Origin: Armatimonadota bacterium
GTDB taxonomy: Bacteria > Armatimonadota > Zipacnadia > Zipacnadales > UBA11051
Assembly (NCBI GenBank): GCA_013178155.1
Contig: JABLXH010000045.1
Location: 1 to 37,127 of the forward strand
Length of the DNA: 37,127 nt
Reading direction: 5' to 3'
Shown: piece by piece, positions 16,609 through 24,118 of the stretch
Layout of the letters: every line of letters starts with the position of its first letter
How positions within the stretch are numbered: the stretch's first letter is position 1
Program-made: the position numbers and the translations under genes
Notes under the pieces: model-generated
What the model was told of the DNA's origin: nothing
The model's database searches: none
The model's input: only the letters and a program-made list of their open reading frames with translations

Positions 16609-17031
16609 CTATTGCCACAGCTGGAGCACCTGCTCGATGCGCTTCAGCAGTGTCCCCGGCTCCGCGGGCTTGTCTATGAACCCTTGCACGGGCAGGAACT
16701 CACCGGGAGTGTAAGTCCCGTCTGTCTGCTCCGGGTAGAAGCGCAGCTTGGTAGTCTCATGGATCGCCGACAGAATCACGATCGGTATCTGCGCCAGTTC
16801 AGGTGGATACTCATTGCGCAGCTTCCACACAAAGTGGAAACCTTCGGTGCCATCGGGCATCATCACGTCCAGGAGGATGATGTCCGGGACGAAGGTCTCC
16901 AGTTTCTTGAAGGCCTGTTCCGGGCTGCCTGCGCCCTCCACTTCGTAGTTGGCGCTCTCAAGCACGAGACGCAGGGTCTCTACAATGTCGGGGTCATCGT
17001 CGACCACGAGCACCTTGGCTGTCTTGGCCAC
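16609..17031 (-). CDS. Stand-alone response regulator receiver domain
   Basis: 140 aa, a single CheY-type receiver with the acidic triplet DDD at 11-13, phospho-acceptor Asp55 in ILLDVMMPDG, a Ser switch in VILSA and Lys in FIDKP. It has a roughly 25-residue insertion between the switch strand and the Lys strand (TTKLRFYPEQTDGTYTPGEF), longer than in CheY. No DNA-binding or enzymatic output domain is present. GTG at 17031 is chosen because AAGGAGG lies 8 bases before it and the receiver begins at once (VAKTAKVLVVDDD). The gene follows the maturation protease and precedes three kinases, so it is likely a relay partner for them. Confidence 0.85.
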   Translation of the reverse strand: MAKTAKVLVVDDDPDIVETLRLVLESANYEVEGAGSPEQAFKKLETFVPDIILLDVMMPDGTEGFHFVWKLRNEYPPELAQIPIVILSAIHETTKLRFYPEQTDGTYTPGEFLPVQGFIDKPAEPGTLLKRIEQVLQLWQ

Positions 17032-17068
17032 GCTTTGGACCTCCTTCAGGTTGGGCCTGCATGTGGGT

Positions 17069-17551
17069 TCAATGGTCTGGCTCCGCCGTCTCAGCAAGCA
17101 ATCGGCGCACCGCCGCCAGGGCTTCCGGCACGGCCTGGGTCACGGTCGCAGTCAGCTCGAAGCCCGGCGCTACCTCCTCGGGCTGTATCCCGACGATATG
17201 CACCTGCGGTTGTACCCCGATCAACTGGCCCAGCTCCAACACCTGTTCCAGCCCCACCTGGTGCAAAGAGGCGATCATCGCCGGGGGAACCACTTCTACT
17301 TCTTGTGGCGTGAAGACCCGAACGGTTCCCGGGGCCGCGCCCATGTCCACCGCATCCACCACAATCACCCGTTGGGCGCCCTCCATCTCAAAGAGCAGGT
17401 TGATGCCGCCCAGCGCTCCCTCTACCACCTGAACGCCAGGGGCTGTCCCCTCCTCAGCGAGCAGACGCGCCACTACCACCCCCACCCCCTCGTCACGATA
17501 CAGCTCGTTGCCAACCCCCAGTACCACCGTATGGGGCGGCTGCTCACTCAC
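17069..17551 (-). CDS. Hydrogenase maturation endopeptidase
   Basis: 160 aa, HycI/HybD/HoxW-type peptidase that trims the C-terminus of the [NiFe] large subunit after nickel is inserted. LGVGNELYRDEGVG (residues 11-24) is the family start motif. The three nickel-sensing ligands are visible as Glu16, Asp66 (in VVDAVD) and His97 (in SLHQVG), close to Glu16/Asp62/His93 of E. coli HybD. The GTG start at 17551 overlaps the large-subunit stop (GTGTGAG), with GGTGGAG upstream inside the large-subunit gene, giving translational coupling. Its likely substrate is the adjacent HydA. Confidence 0.92.
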   Translation of the reverse strand: MSEQPPHTVVLGVGNELYRDEGVGVVVARLLAEEGTAPGVQVVEGALGGINLLFEMEGAQRVIVVDAVDMGAAPGTVRVFTPQEVEVVPPAMIASLHQVGLEQVLELGQLIGVQPQVHIVGIQPEEVAPGFELTATVTQAVPEALAAVRRLLAETAEPDH

Positions 17552-18837
17552 ACGAACTCCACCTTCAAGAGATGCGTCGCGCACGAGATGCAGGGGTCAT
17601 AGGCGCGCACGAGCATCTCCAGGTGCAAGGCGATCTCCTCCTCGGTCTTGTCCATGATCTGTGGTACCAGCGCGTGCATGTCGTGCTCGATATTGTTGAG
17701 GTTCTGCCCGGTCGGGATGATCAGGTTGCAGTCCACGATCGTGCCCTCGTCGTCCACGGCGTACTCGTGGAACAACGTACCCCGGGGCACATCGGACGCA
17801 CCCACGCCACGACCTGCTTTCACCTCCACAGTCATGTCCTCGTCATGCAGGCCCATGTCTACCAGCCGGTCAATGAACTCGACACCGTCCAAGGTGCACT
17901 CCACACATTCCACGACCTGGGCGATGGTGTTCATGTACGGGTTGTAACAGACCGGTTGCAGCCCCAAGGCCTCAGCGACCTCCTTGGACTCTGGCCGCAG
18001 TTGATCGTAGTTGATGTTGAACCGCGCCAGCGCACCCACCATGTACGGACCCGTGGCGGAGCTGACGTGCTTGGCGTGAGAATGCGGCACCACCTTCTCT
18101 CGCACCTGCTGCTTGTAGTCCGGGATGGGCGTATCGCCGTTGACCGTGGAGCGGATGACGGCGCCGCGATACAGCGCATATTCATCCGGGTGGTGCAGGG
18201 CCACGAACTCCATCTCGCGCTCGAAGGCGGGTAGCTGCAGGGTCTTCAGGAGATCCACCGTGCTGTGTAGGTCCGGAACCGAGTCCAGCAGGCGCTGCTT
18301 GAGCGCCAGCAGGTCCTCGGCCTTCGGGACTTTGGGGAAGGCCTTGACTTTCATGGCGCACGGGTGGATGTGTCGGCCTGCCACCGTGCAGCAGATGTCA
18401 TTGGCCAGGCGCTTGAGCCGCAGCGCCATCTTCACCACGTCCGGGTGAGTCTTTACCAGCGGCAGCACACTGGGCACGCCCAGCAGGTCGGGAGCGACCA
18501 GGTAGAACGCGTGCAGGTAGTGGCTCTGGAGTGTCTCGCCGGCGAAGGCAAGCTTGCGCAGCAGTAGTGTCTGCTCAGAGATCTCAACGCCCAGCGCGTT
18601 CTCCATCGCCTGCAGGGAGGCGGAGGTGTGGCCGATGGAGCAGATGCCACAGATGCGGCAAGTGATGTGGGCTGCCTCGTACCATTTCCGCCCCAGCAGG
18701 AACGCTTCGTAGAACCGGGGGGACTCGGAGATCTCCAGCTTCAGCTCCTTGATCTCACCCGCCTGCACGTCCAGCACGATATTGCCATGCCCCTCGACGC
18801 GGGTGATATCATGAACGTTGATCTTCACATCCTTCAT
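17548..18837 (-). CDS. hydA: [NiFe] hydrogenase large (alpha) subunit, group 3b-type
   Basis: 429 aa, catalytic subunit holding the NiFe(CN)2CO site. The N-terminal ligand motif is RICGIC (Cys63, Cys66) and the C-terminal one DPCISCATH (Cys416, Cys419). After His422 a 7-residue tail LLKVEFV remains, the expected peptide removed by the maturation protease encoded next. Gene order hydB-hydG-hydD-hydA and subunit make-up match cytosolic group 3b NADP-linked hydrogenases (Pyrococcus sulfhydrogenase I type), which evolve or oxidise H2 with NAD(P)(H). The ATG at 18837 has GAGGA 6 bases upstream; an upstream in-frame start 21 bases earlier is less likely. No membrane anchor. Confidence 0.93.
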   Translation of the reverse strand: MKDVKINVHDITRVEGHGNIVLDVQAGEIKELKLEISESPRFYEAFLLGRKWYEAAHITCRICGICSIGHTSASLQAMENALGVEISEQTLLLRKLAFAGETLQSHYLHAFYLVAPDLLGVPSVLPLVKTHPDVVKMALRLKRLANDICCTVAGRHIHPCAMKVKAFPKVPKAEDLLALKQRLLDSVPDLHSTVDLLKTLQLPAFEREMEFVALHHPDEYALYRGAVIRSTVNGDTPIPDYKQQVREKVVPHSHAKHVSSATGPYMVGALARFNINYDQLRPESKEVAEALGLQPVCYNPYMNTIAQVVECVECTLDGVEFIDRLVDMGLHDEDMTVEVKAGRGVGASDVPRGTLFHEYAVDDEGTIVDCNLIIPTGQNLNNIEHDMHALVPQIMDKTEEEIALHLEMLVRAYDPCISCATHLLKVEFV

Positions 18838-18872
18838 GCTGATTCCTCGCTTCTGCACCGTGGTGCTGGTGG

Positions 18873-19613
18873 CTAGGCCAGGTGATCCTCGGTGTAGCTG
18901 TTGAACATGTCGAAGTGCTGTAGCACCTCAGTCACGGTGAGTCCGTGCTCGGCCAGAGTCTCTTTGTGCGCGTTTTCGTTGGGGTTGCTCACCAGGCCCC
19001 GACAGCCCTCGCAGCCATCGCCGAAGGTGGGGCAGATGGCGCCACAGCCGGCCCTGACTACCGGACCCATGCAGGTCATGCCCCGGAAGAAGACGCAGAC
19101 GTTTTCCTTCTTTTTGCACTCCACACAAAGCGGGTAGTCAGGCAGCTTGGGCGTCTTGCCCAGCGCCACGTCGCGGACCACGCGCAGAAACTCGGTGCGG
19201 TCGATGGGACAGCCGTGTAACTCGAGGTCCACGGGCACCACGGCACGCAGCGGTCGGGCGGGGATGGTGTCGAACTGCTCCCCCGCCTTGCCGTAGACCA
19301 TCTGCTTGACCTCGTGCATGCCGTAGCGGTTCTTGAGCGCGTTCAGGCCCCCCGTCGTGGCGCAGGCGCCGATGGCGACCAGCACCTTGGCCTTCTCACG
19401 GATCTCCTTGATCTTCTTCTCATCGGCATGGGTCGAGATGCTGCCCTCCACCAGGGCGATATCGTACTCCTCCGCCTTCTCGCTGAGGCCTTCGCGCCAC
19501 TCTACCAGGTCAATGAGGTTGAGCACGTCCAGCAGTTCGTTCTCGCACTCGATGACCGCCAGACCACAGCCCTCGCAACAGGTGAAGGCAAACATGGCGA
19601 CTCGCGGCTTCAT
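18873..19613 (-). CDS. hydD: [NiFe] hydrogenase small (delta) subunit
   Basis: 246 aa iron-sulfur subunit that carries electrons from the NiFe site. Proximal cluster ligands are seen as CCEGC (Cys13, Cys16), GAC (Cys84) and HGCP (Cys135). The C-terminal half has eight more cysteines in CVEC..C (163, 166, 173) and C..GC..C..C..C (181, 190, 194, 201, 204), enough for two further [4Fe-4S] clusters. There is no Tat signal, as expected for a cytosolic group 3 enzyme. GGGAGG lies 7 bases before the ATG, which directly follows the hydG stop. Confidence 0.93.
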   Translation of the reverse strand: MKPRVAMFAFTCCEGCGLAVIECENELLDVLNLIDLVEWREGLSEKAEEYDIALVEGSISTHADEKKIKEIREKAKVLVAIGACATTGGLNALKNRYGMHEVKQMVYGKAGEQFDTIPARPLRAVVPVDLELHGCPIDRTEFLRVVRDVALGKTPKLPDYPLCVECKKKENVCVFFRGMTCMGPVVRAGCGAICPTFGDGCEGCRGLVSNPNENAHKETLAEHGLTVTEVLQHFDMFNSYTEDHLA

Positions 19614-20459
19614 TCAGATCGCCTCCCACAGTTGCTTGAGCTCATGGTAGTTAAACACCGGTCCGTCCTGACAGACGTACTTGCCATTAATCTGACAGTG
19701 GCCGCACTTACCCACACCGCACTTCATGTGGCGCTCAAGCGACAGGATGATATGCTCGTCGGCGATGCCCTTGTTGCGACACTCAAGGATCACGAACTGG
19801 TACATGATCGGTGGGCCTACGATGACGGCCCGGGTTCGCGGGGCGTCCAGCTCCAGACTGGGGAAGAGGGTGGTCACTACCCCCACATGCCCCGACCAGT
19901 CCGGGTGGGGGCGGTCTATGGTGAGCTGCAAGTCCACCGCGTTGCTGCTCTCCCACTCGGCGATCTCGTCGCGAAACAGCATCTCTTCGGGGCGCTTCAT
20001 GCCGTAGAGAATAGTGAAGTTGCCGTAGTCGGGGCGGTTGCATAGGATGTGGTGGATAAGCGGCCGCACCGGCACGAGGCCGATACCACCGGCCACCACC
20101 AGCACGTCGTTGCCCTTAAGCTGGTCATCCGGGAAGCCACGGCCGAAGGGGCCGCGGATGCCCACGTAGGCGCCCTCGGCCAGGTTGTGCAGCGCCCGGG
20201 TCACGTTGCCGACCTTGCGGACACACAGTTCGAAGTGGGGTTCTTCACAGGGCGCTGAGGCGATGGAGATCGGGGCCTCGCCGATGCCTGGCAGGCACAC
20301 CTGGACGAACTGTCCTGGCTGATGGCCTAGCGGCGCACCGTCCTCGAAACGGAGTTGAAAGAGGGTCTCCAGCTCTGTCTGGGGGACGACCTTGTCCAGC
20401 ACCGCCAGCTTTGGAACGTAGAGTTCGCGGTCGGCCTCGCATTGGCAGGCTTGAGCCAT
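19614..20459 (-). CDS. hydG: Hydrogenase gamma subunit, FAD/NAD(P)-binding with [2Fe-2S]
   Basis: 281 aa flavoprotein that passes electrons between the hydrogenase and NAD(P). An FAD-binding barrel (about 12-110) contains APISIASAP; the NAD-binding fold begins with VVAGGIGLVPVR (121-132) and includes VGPPIMYQF. A dihydroorotate-dehydrogenase-type [2Fe-2S] site ends the protein (Cys247, 252, 255, 263). It is homologous to AsrB of anaerobic sulfite reductase, hence 'sulfhydrogenase' for this family. The ATG at 20459 has AAGGAGG 9 bases upstream and starts 4 bases after the hydB stop. This symbol means sulfhydrogenase gamma, not the radical SAM HydG of [FeFe] maturation. Confidence 0.92.
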   Translation of the reverse strand: MAQACQCEADRELYVPKLAVLDKVVPQTELETLFQLRFEDGAPLGHQPGQFVQVCLPGIGEAPISIASAPCEEPHFELCVRKVGNVTRALHNLAEGAYVGIRGPFGRGFPDDQLKGNDVLVVAGGIGLVPVRPLIHHILCNRPDYGNFTILYGMKRPEEMLFRDEIAEWESSNAVDLQLTIDRPHPDWSGHVGVVTTLFPSLELDAPRTRAVIVGPPIMYQFVILECRNKGIADEHIILSLERHMKCGVGKCGHCQINGKYVCQDGPVFNYHELKQLWEAI

Positions 20460-20463
20460 GGGG

Positions 20464-21498
20464 TCAGGCCTCCTTTCCGCTGTGAGCCAGCAGTCTGTTG
20501 ATCGTGTCGACGGGGTCAATGTGCACCAGGCACTGCCTGACACACCGACCGCAGCCGCAGCAGTACGGCTCACCGTACTTGGTAAACAGGTAGGAGTACT
20601 TGCGGAAGAAGCGGTGCTTGAGGCGATCCTCGCGCTCTTCCCGGAAGTTCTCGCCCGAACCCACCTGGGCGAACTCCTCCAGCATGCATCCGTCCCACTC
20701 CCGCTCCCGGTTTCCCGAGTGAAGCGACAGGTCCATCTCGTCCAGGACATCGAAGCAGAAACAGGTGGGACAGGTGAGGTTGCAGGTGCCGCAGCTATAG
20801 CACTTCTCCGCCACTTCTGCCCAGACAGGGCTCTTTTCGAAGCCGCTGAAGTGCAGGGGCAGAGAGTTCACGTCGCAGTTGATCTTCCGCTCCTGCCGCA
20901 ACTTGGTCTCAAGGCGCTTCTTGACGGCCGCAATCTCCTCCGCCGATGCCTCACGGGCGGGGATCCCCTCCATCATCGCCTCGCCCGCCGGAGTCGCCAC
21001 CTCGACTACGTAGTCACCATTCAGGGGGGTAAGGAACAAGTCATAGCCGGTGCTGACGGAGGCGGTACCCATGCTACCGCAGAAGCAGTACTCGTCTGGC
21101 TCGCAGTCCACACCGACGATGCGGATCTGCGCCCGGCGAGCCACCCAGTTGGGGTCGACCTTCTGGTCACAGAGGGCTTTGTCCAGGGCATTCAGACCGT
21201 AGATGTCACAGGGGTGGGCACCGAAGATGACCAGCGGCTCGGCCTCGATCACCGCCTCCATCTTGGGCCGGTCAGCCAGCTCATAGTGAAGCAGCTTCTC
21301 CTTGGGCGGGAAAGCATACTTCTTGGGGGGCAGGATCGTGCTGGTGTAGTCGAGGCAGACGTCACAGGGGTCCTTTACATCCTCAAAGACCCACTGTTTG
21401 TTTCCCTCGCGCTGGTGCGGCGCCACGACCCTCCCCTCTGCCATCAGTTTCTCCAGTAGTTGCGTCACAGCTTCACAACCGATGACCTGTAACGCCAT
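20464..21498 (-). CDS. hydB: Hydrogenase beta subunit, 4Fe-4S dicluster protein (AsrA-like)
   Basis: 344 aa electron-transfer subunit. The N-terminal region resembles AsrA/HydB (LPPKKYAFPPKEKLL near 57-70, GAHPCDIYG near 93-101, and a Cys-rich VDCEPDEYCFCG). Two [4Fe-4S] ferredoxin motifs follow: CYSCGTCNLTC (Cys233-243) and CCGCGRCVRQC (Cys313-323). It couples the flavin subunit to outside electron carriers. The ATG at 21498 has AAGGAGG 7 bases upstream. It is the first gene of the structural part, separated from hypE by about 240 bases. Confidence 0.92.
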   Translation of the reverse strand: MALQVIGCEAVTQLLEKLMAEGRVVAPHQREGNKQWVFEDVKDPCDVCLDYTSTILPPKKYAFPPKEKLLHYELADRPKMEAVIEAEPLVIFGAHPCDIYGLNALDKALCDQKVDPNWVARRAQIRIVGVDCEPDEYCFCGSMGTASVSTGYDLFLTPLNGDYVVEVATPAGEAMMEGIPAREASAEEIAAVKKRLETKLRQERKINCDVNSLPLHFSGFEKSPVWAEVAEKCYSCGTCNLTCPTCFCFDVLDEMDLSLHSGNREREWDGCMLEEFAQVGSGENFREEREDRLKHRFFRKYSYLFTKYGEPYCCGCGRCVRQCLVHIDPVDTINRLLAHSGKEA

Positions 21499-21737
21499 CA
21501 ACAGACCTCCTTGGGCGCGTCCCAACAGCAGACGACGCCAGGTGTTACGCACCACGTCTCCGAACCAAAGACCTGACATGCAATGAGCGCAGGCAGCCGA
21601 TCCGTGCCATCGCCAACCATGTCAACCACCCTGCCCGCCCTCCCAAGCCAGGCACCCATACCTCGCACCCACCCTGACACACGAAGCGAGACGGCCGAAC
21701 ATCCGCGGTCTGCCCAATCAGCGCAGCGGCCACCCGG
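21499..21737. other. Spacer between hypE and hydB; no clear regulatory site
   Basis: 239 bases, the longest gap within the hydrogenase block. The only element recognised with confidence is the AAGGAGG ribosome site of hydB. A TTGACA-like hexamer occurs on the minus strand near 21619-21624 but has no -10 box at a sensible distance. No copy of the palindrome found upstream of hypA is visible. A secondary promoter here is possible but not shown. Confidence 0.4.
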
Positions 21738-22757
21738 TCAGCATATCCGGGGCAGCAGCTCGCCGCCGGGCATGTCCACGAGCCGGCGGGTGCCCAGGTC
21801 TGTCTCGAGCAGCACCCGGCCGGGTGAGTCGGTGATCACCTCCCCGATGACCGCACTACCGCGGCCCAAGGGATGAGCGCGCATGGCTTCCAGCACTGCT
21901 GTGGCCTGCCGCGGCGCCACGAAGGCGACGACCTTGCCCTCGTTGGCAATGGTCAGCGGGTCGAAGCCCAGCAGGTCACAGGCGCCGCGTACACCAGCCG
22001 TCACCGTGAGGTCTGCTTCTCTGATGATGACACCAACACGCGAATCAGCCGCGATCTCATTCAACGCTGCCGCAAGGCCCCCGCGGGTTGGGTCCCGCAG
22101 CACGTGCACGTCCGGGCCCCCGGCTGACAGCATGGTCTCCACGAGGCTCCACAGCGGCGCGCAGTCGCTCTCAACCGCCACGCTGAACCCCAGGTTCTCC
22201 CGGGCCGCGAGAACGGCGATGCCGTGGTCACCGATGGGACCGTTGATGAGTACCTGGTCGCCAGGCTGTGCGCGGAAGGCGGCAGGTGGCGGCGAAACCT
22301 GCACCTTACCGAGACCGCTCATACTCAGGAACATCCCGTCTCCGCGGCCTCTCTCCACCACCTTGGTATCCCCGGCGACCACCACTGCCCCGACCGCATC
22401 CAGAGTGGCCCGCATGGATGCAACCACCCTCTCCAGCGTCCCCAGCGGCAGGCCCTCCTCCAGAACCATGCTGACCGTCAGCACTTCGGGTCGCGCCCCA
22501 CGCATGGCCAGGTCATTGACCGTGCCGCAGACCGCCAGCTTGCCGATGTCACCGCCCGGAAAGAAGAGCGGCCTGACAGTGAAGCCATCGGTTGTAATGG
22601 CCCACGCGGGACTGCCGGCCGCCGCTGGAAGCAAAGCTGCGTCTTCCAGATGCAAGGCATGAGCCGGGTCCAGCAACGGCAGCAGGATGTCCCGCAGCAA
22701 CTGGCGCGTGCTGGCGCCACCGCCACCGTGAGCCAGCGTGACCACGGGCTCCGCCAT
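21738..22757 (-). CDS. hypE: Hydrogenase maturation protein HypE
   Basis: 339 aa, ATP-dependent dehydratase that turns a C-terminal Cys-carboxamide into Cys-thiocyanate, the source of the cyanide ligands of the NiFe site. The protein ends LLPRIC, with the modified Cys at the last position (Cys339), the hallmark of HypE. PurM/AIR-synthase-like features include TLAHGGGG (near the start), GDIGKLAVCGTVNDLAM and DPTRGGLA. The ATG at 22757 shares its A with the hypD stop (TGATG), with AGGTGA upstream, so the two are translationally coupled. Confidence 0.95.
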   Translation of the reverse strand: MAEPVVTLAHGGGGASTRQLLRDILLPLLDPAHALHLEDAALLPAAAGSPAWAITTDGFTVRPLFFPGGDIGKLAVCGTVNDLAMRGARPEVLTVSMVLEEGLPLGTLERVVASMRATLDAVGAVVVAGDTKVVERGRGDGMFLSMSGLGKVQVSPPPAAFRAQPGDQVLINGPIGDHGIAVLAARENLGFSVAVESDCAPLWSLVETMLSAGGPDVHVLRDPTRGGLAAALNEIAADSRVGVIIREADLTVTAGVRGACDLLGFDPLTIANEGKVVAFVAPRQATAVLEAMRAHPLGRGSAVIGEVITDSPGRVLLETDLGTRRLVDMPGGELLPRIC

Positions 22758-23887
22758 CAGGCGGTCACCTCGCGGACTTCCGGCGCGAGTTGGCCGTAAC
22801 GCCATTCAGCGGCACAGGAGCCCTCGCTGGAGACCATACAGGGCCCCACCGGGCTCTCAGGTCGGCAAGGATCGCCGAAGGAGGGGCAGTCCCGGGGGCT
22901 TATGGCACCGCGCAAGACGGCTCCGCAGCAGCATCCCGGCGGCTCGGGCAGCACGGCGACCTCGACCCCATGGCGTGCCACCGCATCAAAGCCGCGGTAC
23001 GCCTCTCGGAAAGCCAGCCCGCTGTCGGCAATCGTCCCGAGCCCACGCCAGGTGGTGTCCGCGGGTCTGAACACCTCGTACATGGTGCGCAAGGCCAGGG
23101 GATTGCCCTCCGGACGGACCGCCCGGGCATAGTCATTGTCCACGCGAGCCTCGCCGGCCCGCACCTGTCGCACGAGGCTCAGGATGCCCGCCATGATCTC
23201 GCCGGGCGCAAACCCTGCCACCGCGCACGGTATCCCGTACTGCTGCACCAGCGGCGCGTAGGCCTGGGCGCCGATGATGGTGCTGACATGCCCGGGGCAC
23301 AGGAGGCCATCAAGCGCCACCCCGGGCGACTGCAGCAGGGCTACCAGCGCCGGTGGCACGAGCTTGTGGGCGGCAAACACGCTCAGGTTGGGCACGCGCT
23401 GCCGGGCTGCCGACAGCACCGCCGCCGCCACGGCCGGGGCCGTGGTCTCAAACCCTACGCCCAGAAACACCACCTCGCGGTCCGGGTGGGCCTGGGCAAT
23501 CTCAACAGCCTGCAGTGGCGAGTAGACCACGCGCACGTCGGCCCCCTGGGCTTTGGCCAGCGAGAGCGTCGGTGGGGCCGAGCCGTTGTCGGTGTGACCG
23601 GGGACCCGCATCATGTCGCCGAAGGTGCACACGATCACCCCGCTGGTCGCCAACGCGATCATGGCGCTGATCTCGCCGGGTGTGGTCACACAGACCGGAC
23701 AGCCGGGGCCTGACAGCAGGCGCAGGTCGGCGGGTAGTAGCTGACGGAGGCCAAAACGGCCAATGGCCTGTGAGTGCGTTCCGCAGACCTCCATCAGCCG
23801 GATCGGACGGTCCACCAGTTCTGCCAGCATCTGGCGGAAACGGTGCGCGGCCAGCACTCTCTGCCCGTCGGTACTAGCCCTTGTCAA
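22757..23887 (-). CDS. hypD: Hydrogenase maturation protein HypD
   Basis: About 376 aa iron-sulfur scaffold on which Fe(CN)2CO is built together with HypC. MEVCGTHS, GPGCPVCVT (pair of Cys), GFETTAPA and the C-terminal cluster region CCCGAVLRG...GPCMVSSEGSCAA are all in place. The start is uncertain: TTG at 23887 gives the usual 26-residue lead before the RPIRLMEVC strand and has GGAGGAGG about 9 bases upstream, overlapping hypC by 14 bases. GTG 23857 and ATG 23830 give shorter proteins with weaker sites. It overlaps hypE by one base. Confidence 0.92.
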   Translation of the reverse strand: MTRASTDGQRVLAAHRFRQMLAELVDRPIRLMEVCGTHSQAIGRFGLRQLLPADLRLLSGPGCPVCVTTPGEISAMIALATSGVIVCTFGDMMRVPGHTDNGSAPPTLSLAKAQGADVRVVYSPLQAVEIAQAHPDREVVFLGVGFETTAPAVAAAVLSAARQRVPNLSVFAAHKLVPPALVALLQSPGVALDGLLCPGHVSTIIGAQAYAPLVQQYGIPCAVAGFAPGEIMAGILSLVRQVRAGEARVDNDYARAVRPEGNPLALRTMYEVFRPADTTWRGLGTIADSGLAFREAYRGFDAVARHGVEVAVLPEPPGCCCGAVLRGAISPRDCPSFGDPCRPESPVGPCMVSSEGSCAAEWRYGQLAPEVREVTA

Positions 23888-24098
23888 GACCGGCTGCCTC
23901 CTCCATGAGCGACAGGATTTCGAGGGCGTCGGTCTCCTCCAGGCGGTTGATGGCATAGCCGGCATGCACCAGGACGTAGTCGCCGACCGCTGCCTCCTCG
24001 ACCAGGTCCAGCCGCGCGCGAATGGTCGCCTCACCCACCTGGCAGAGGGCTTGCTGGTCAGTAATCTCAGTGATGAGGGCGGGCACGGCAAGACACAT
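23874..24098 (-). CDS. hypC: Hydrogenase maturation chaperone HypC
   Basis: 74 aa. It begins MCLAVPAL, giving the essential Cys2 once Met is removed, and has the OB-fold pattern with GDYVLVHAGYAI (residues about 42-53) and an acidic C-terminal helix. HypC carries Fe/CO2 to HypD and delivers the iron centre to the hydrogenase large subunit. It sits 20 bases after hypF and overlaps the preferred hypD start. The ribosome site (GAGAAGAA) is moderate. Confidence 0.93.
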   Translation of the reverse strand: MCLAVPALITEITDQQALCQVGEATIRARLDLVEEAAVGDYVLVHAGYAINRLEETDALEILSLMEEAAGLDKG

Positions 24099-24118
24099 GT
24101 TCTTCTCGCTCCGGTCTC

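Noticed and set aside
21619-21624. TTGACA hexamer upstream of hydB as a second operon promoter
   Set aside because: No acceptable -10 hexamer at 16-18 bases; kept only as a note.
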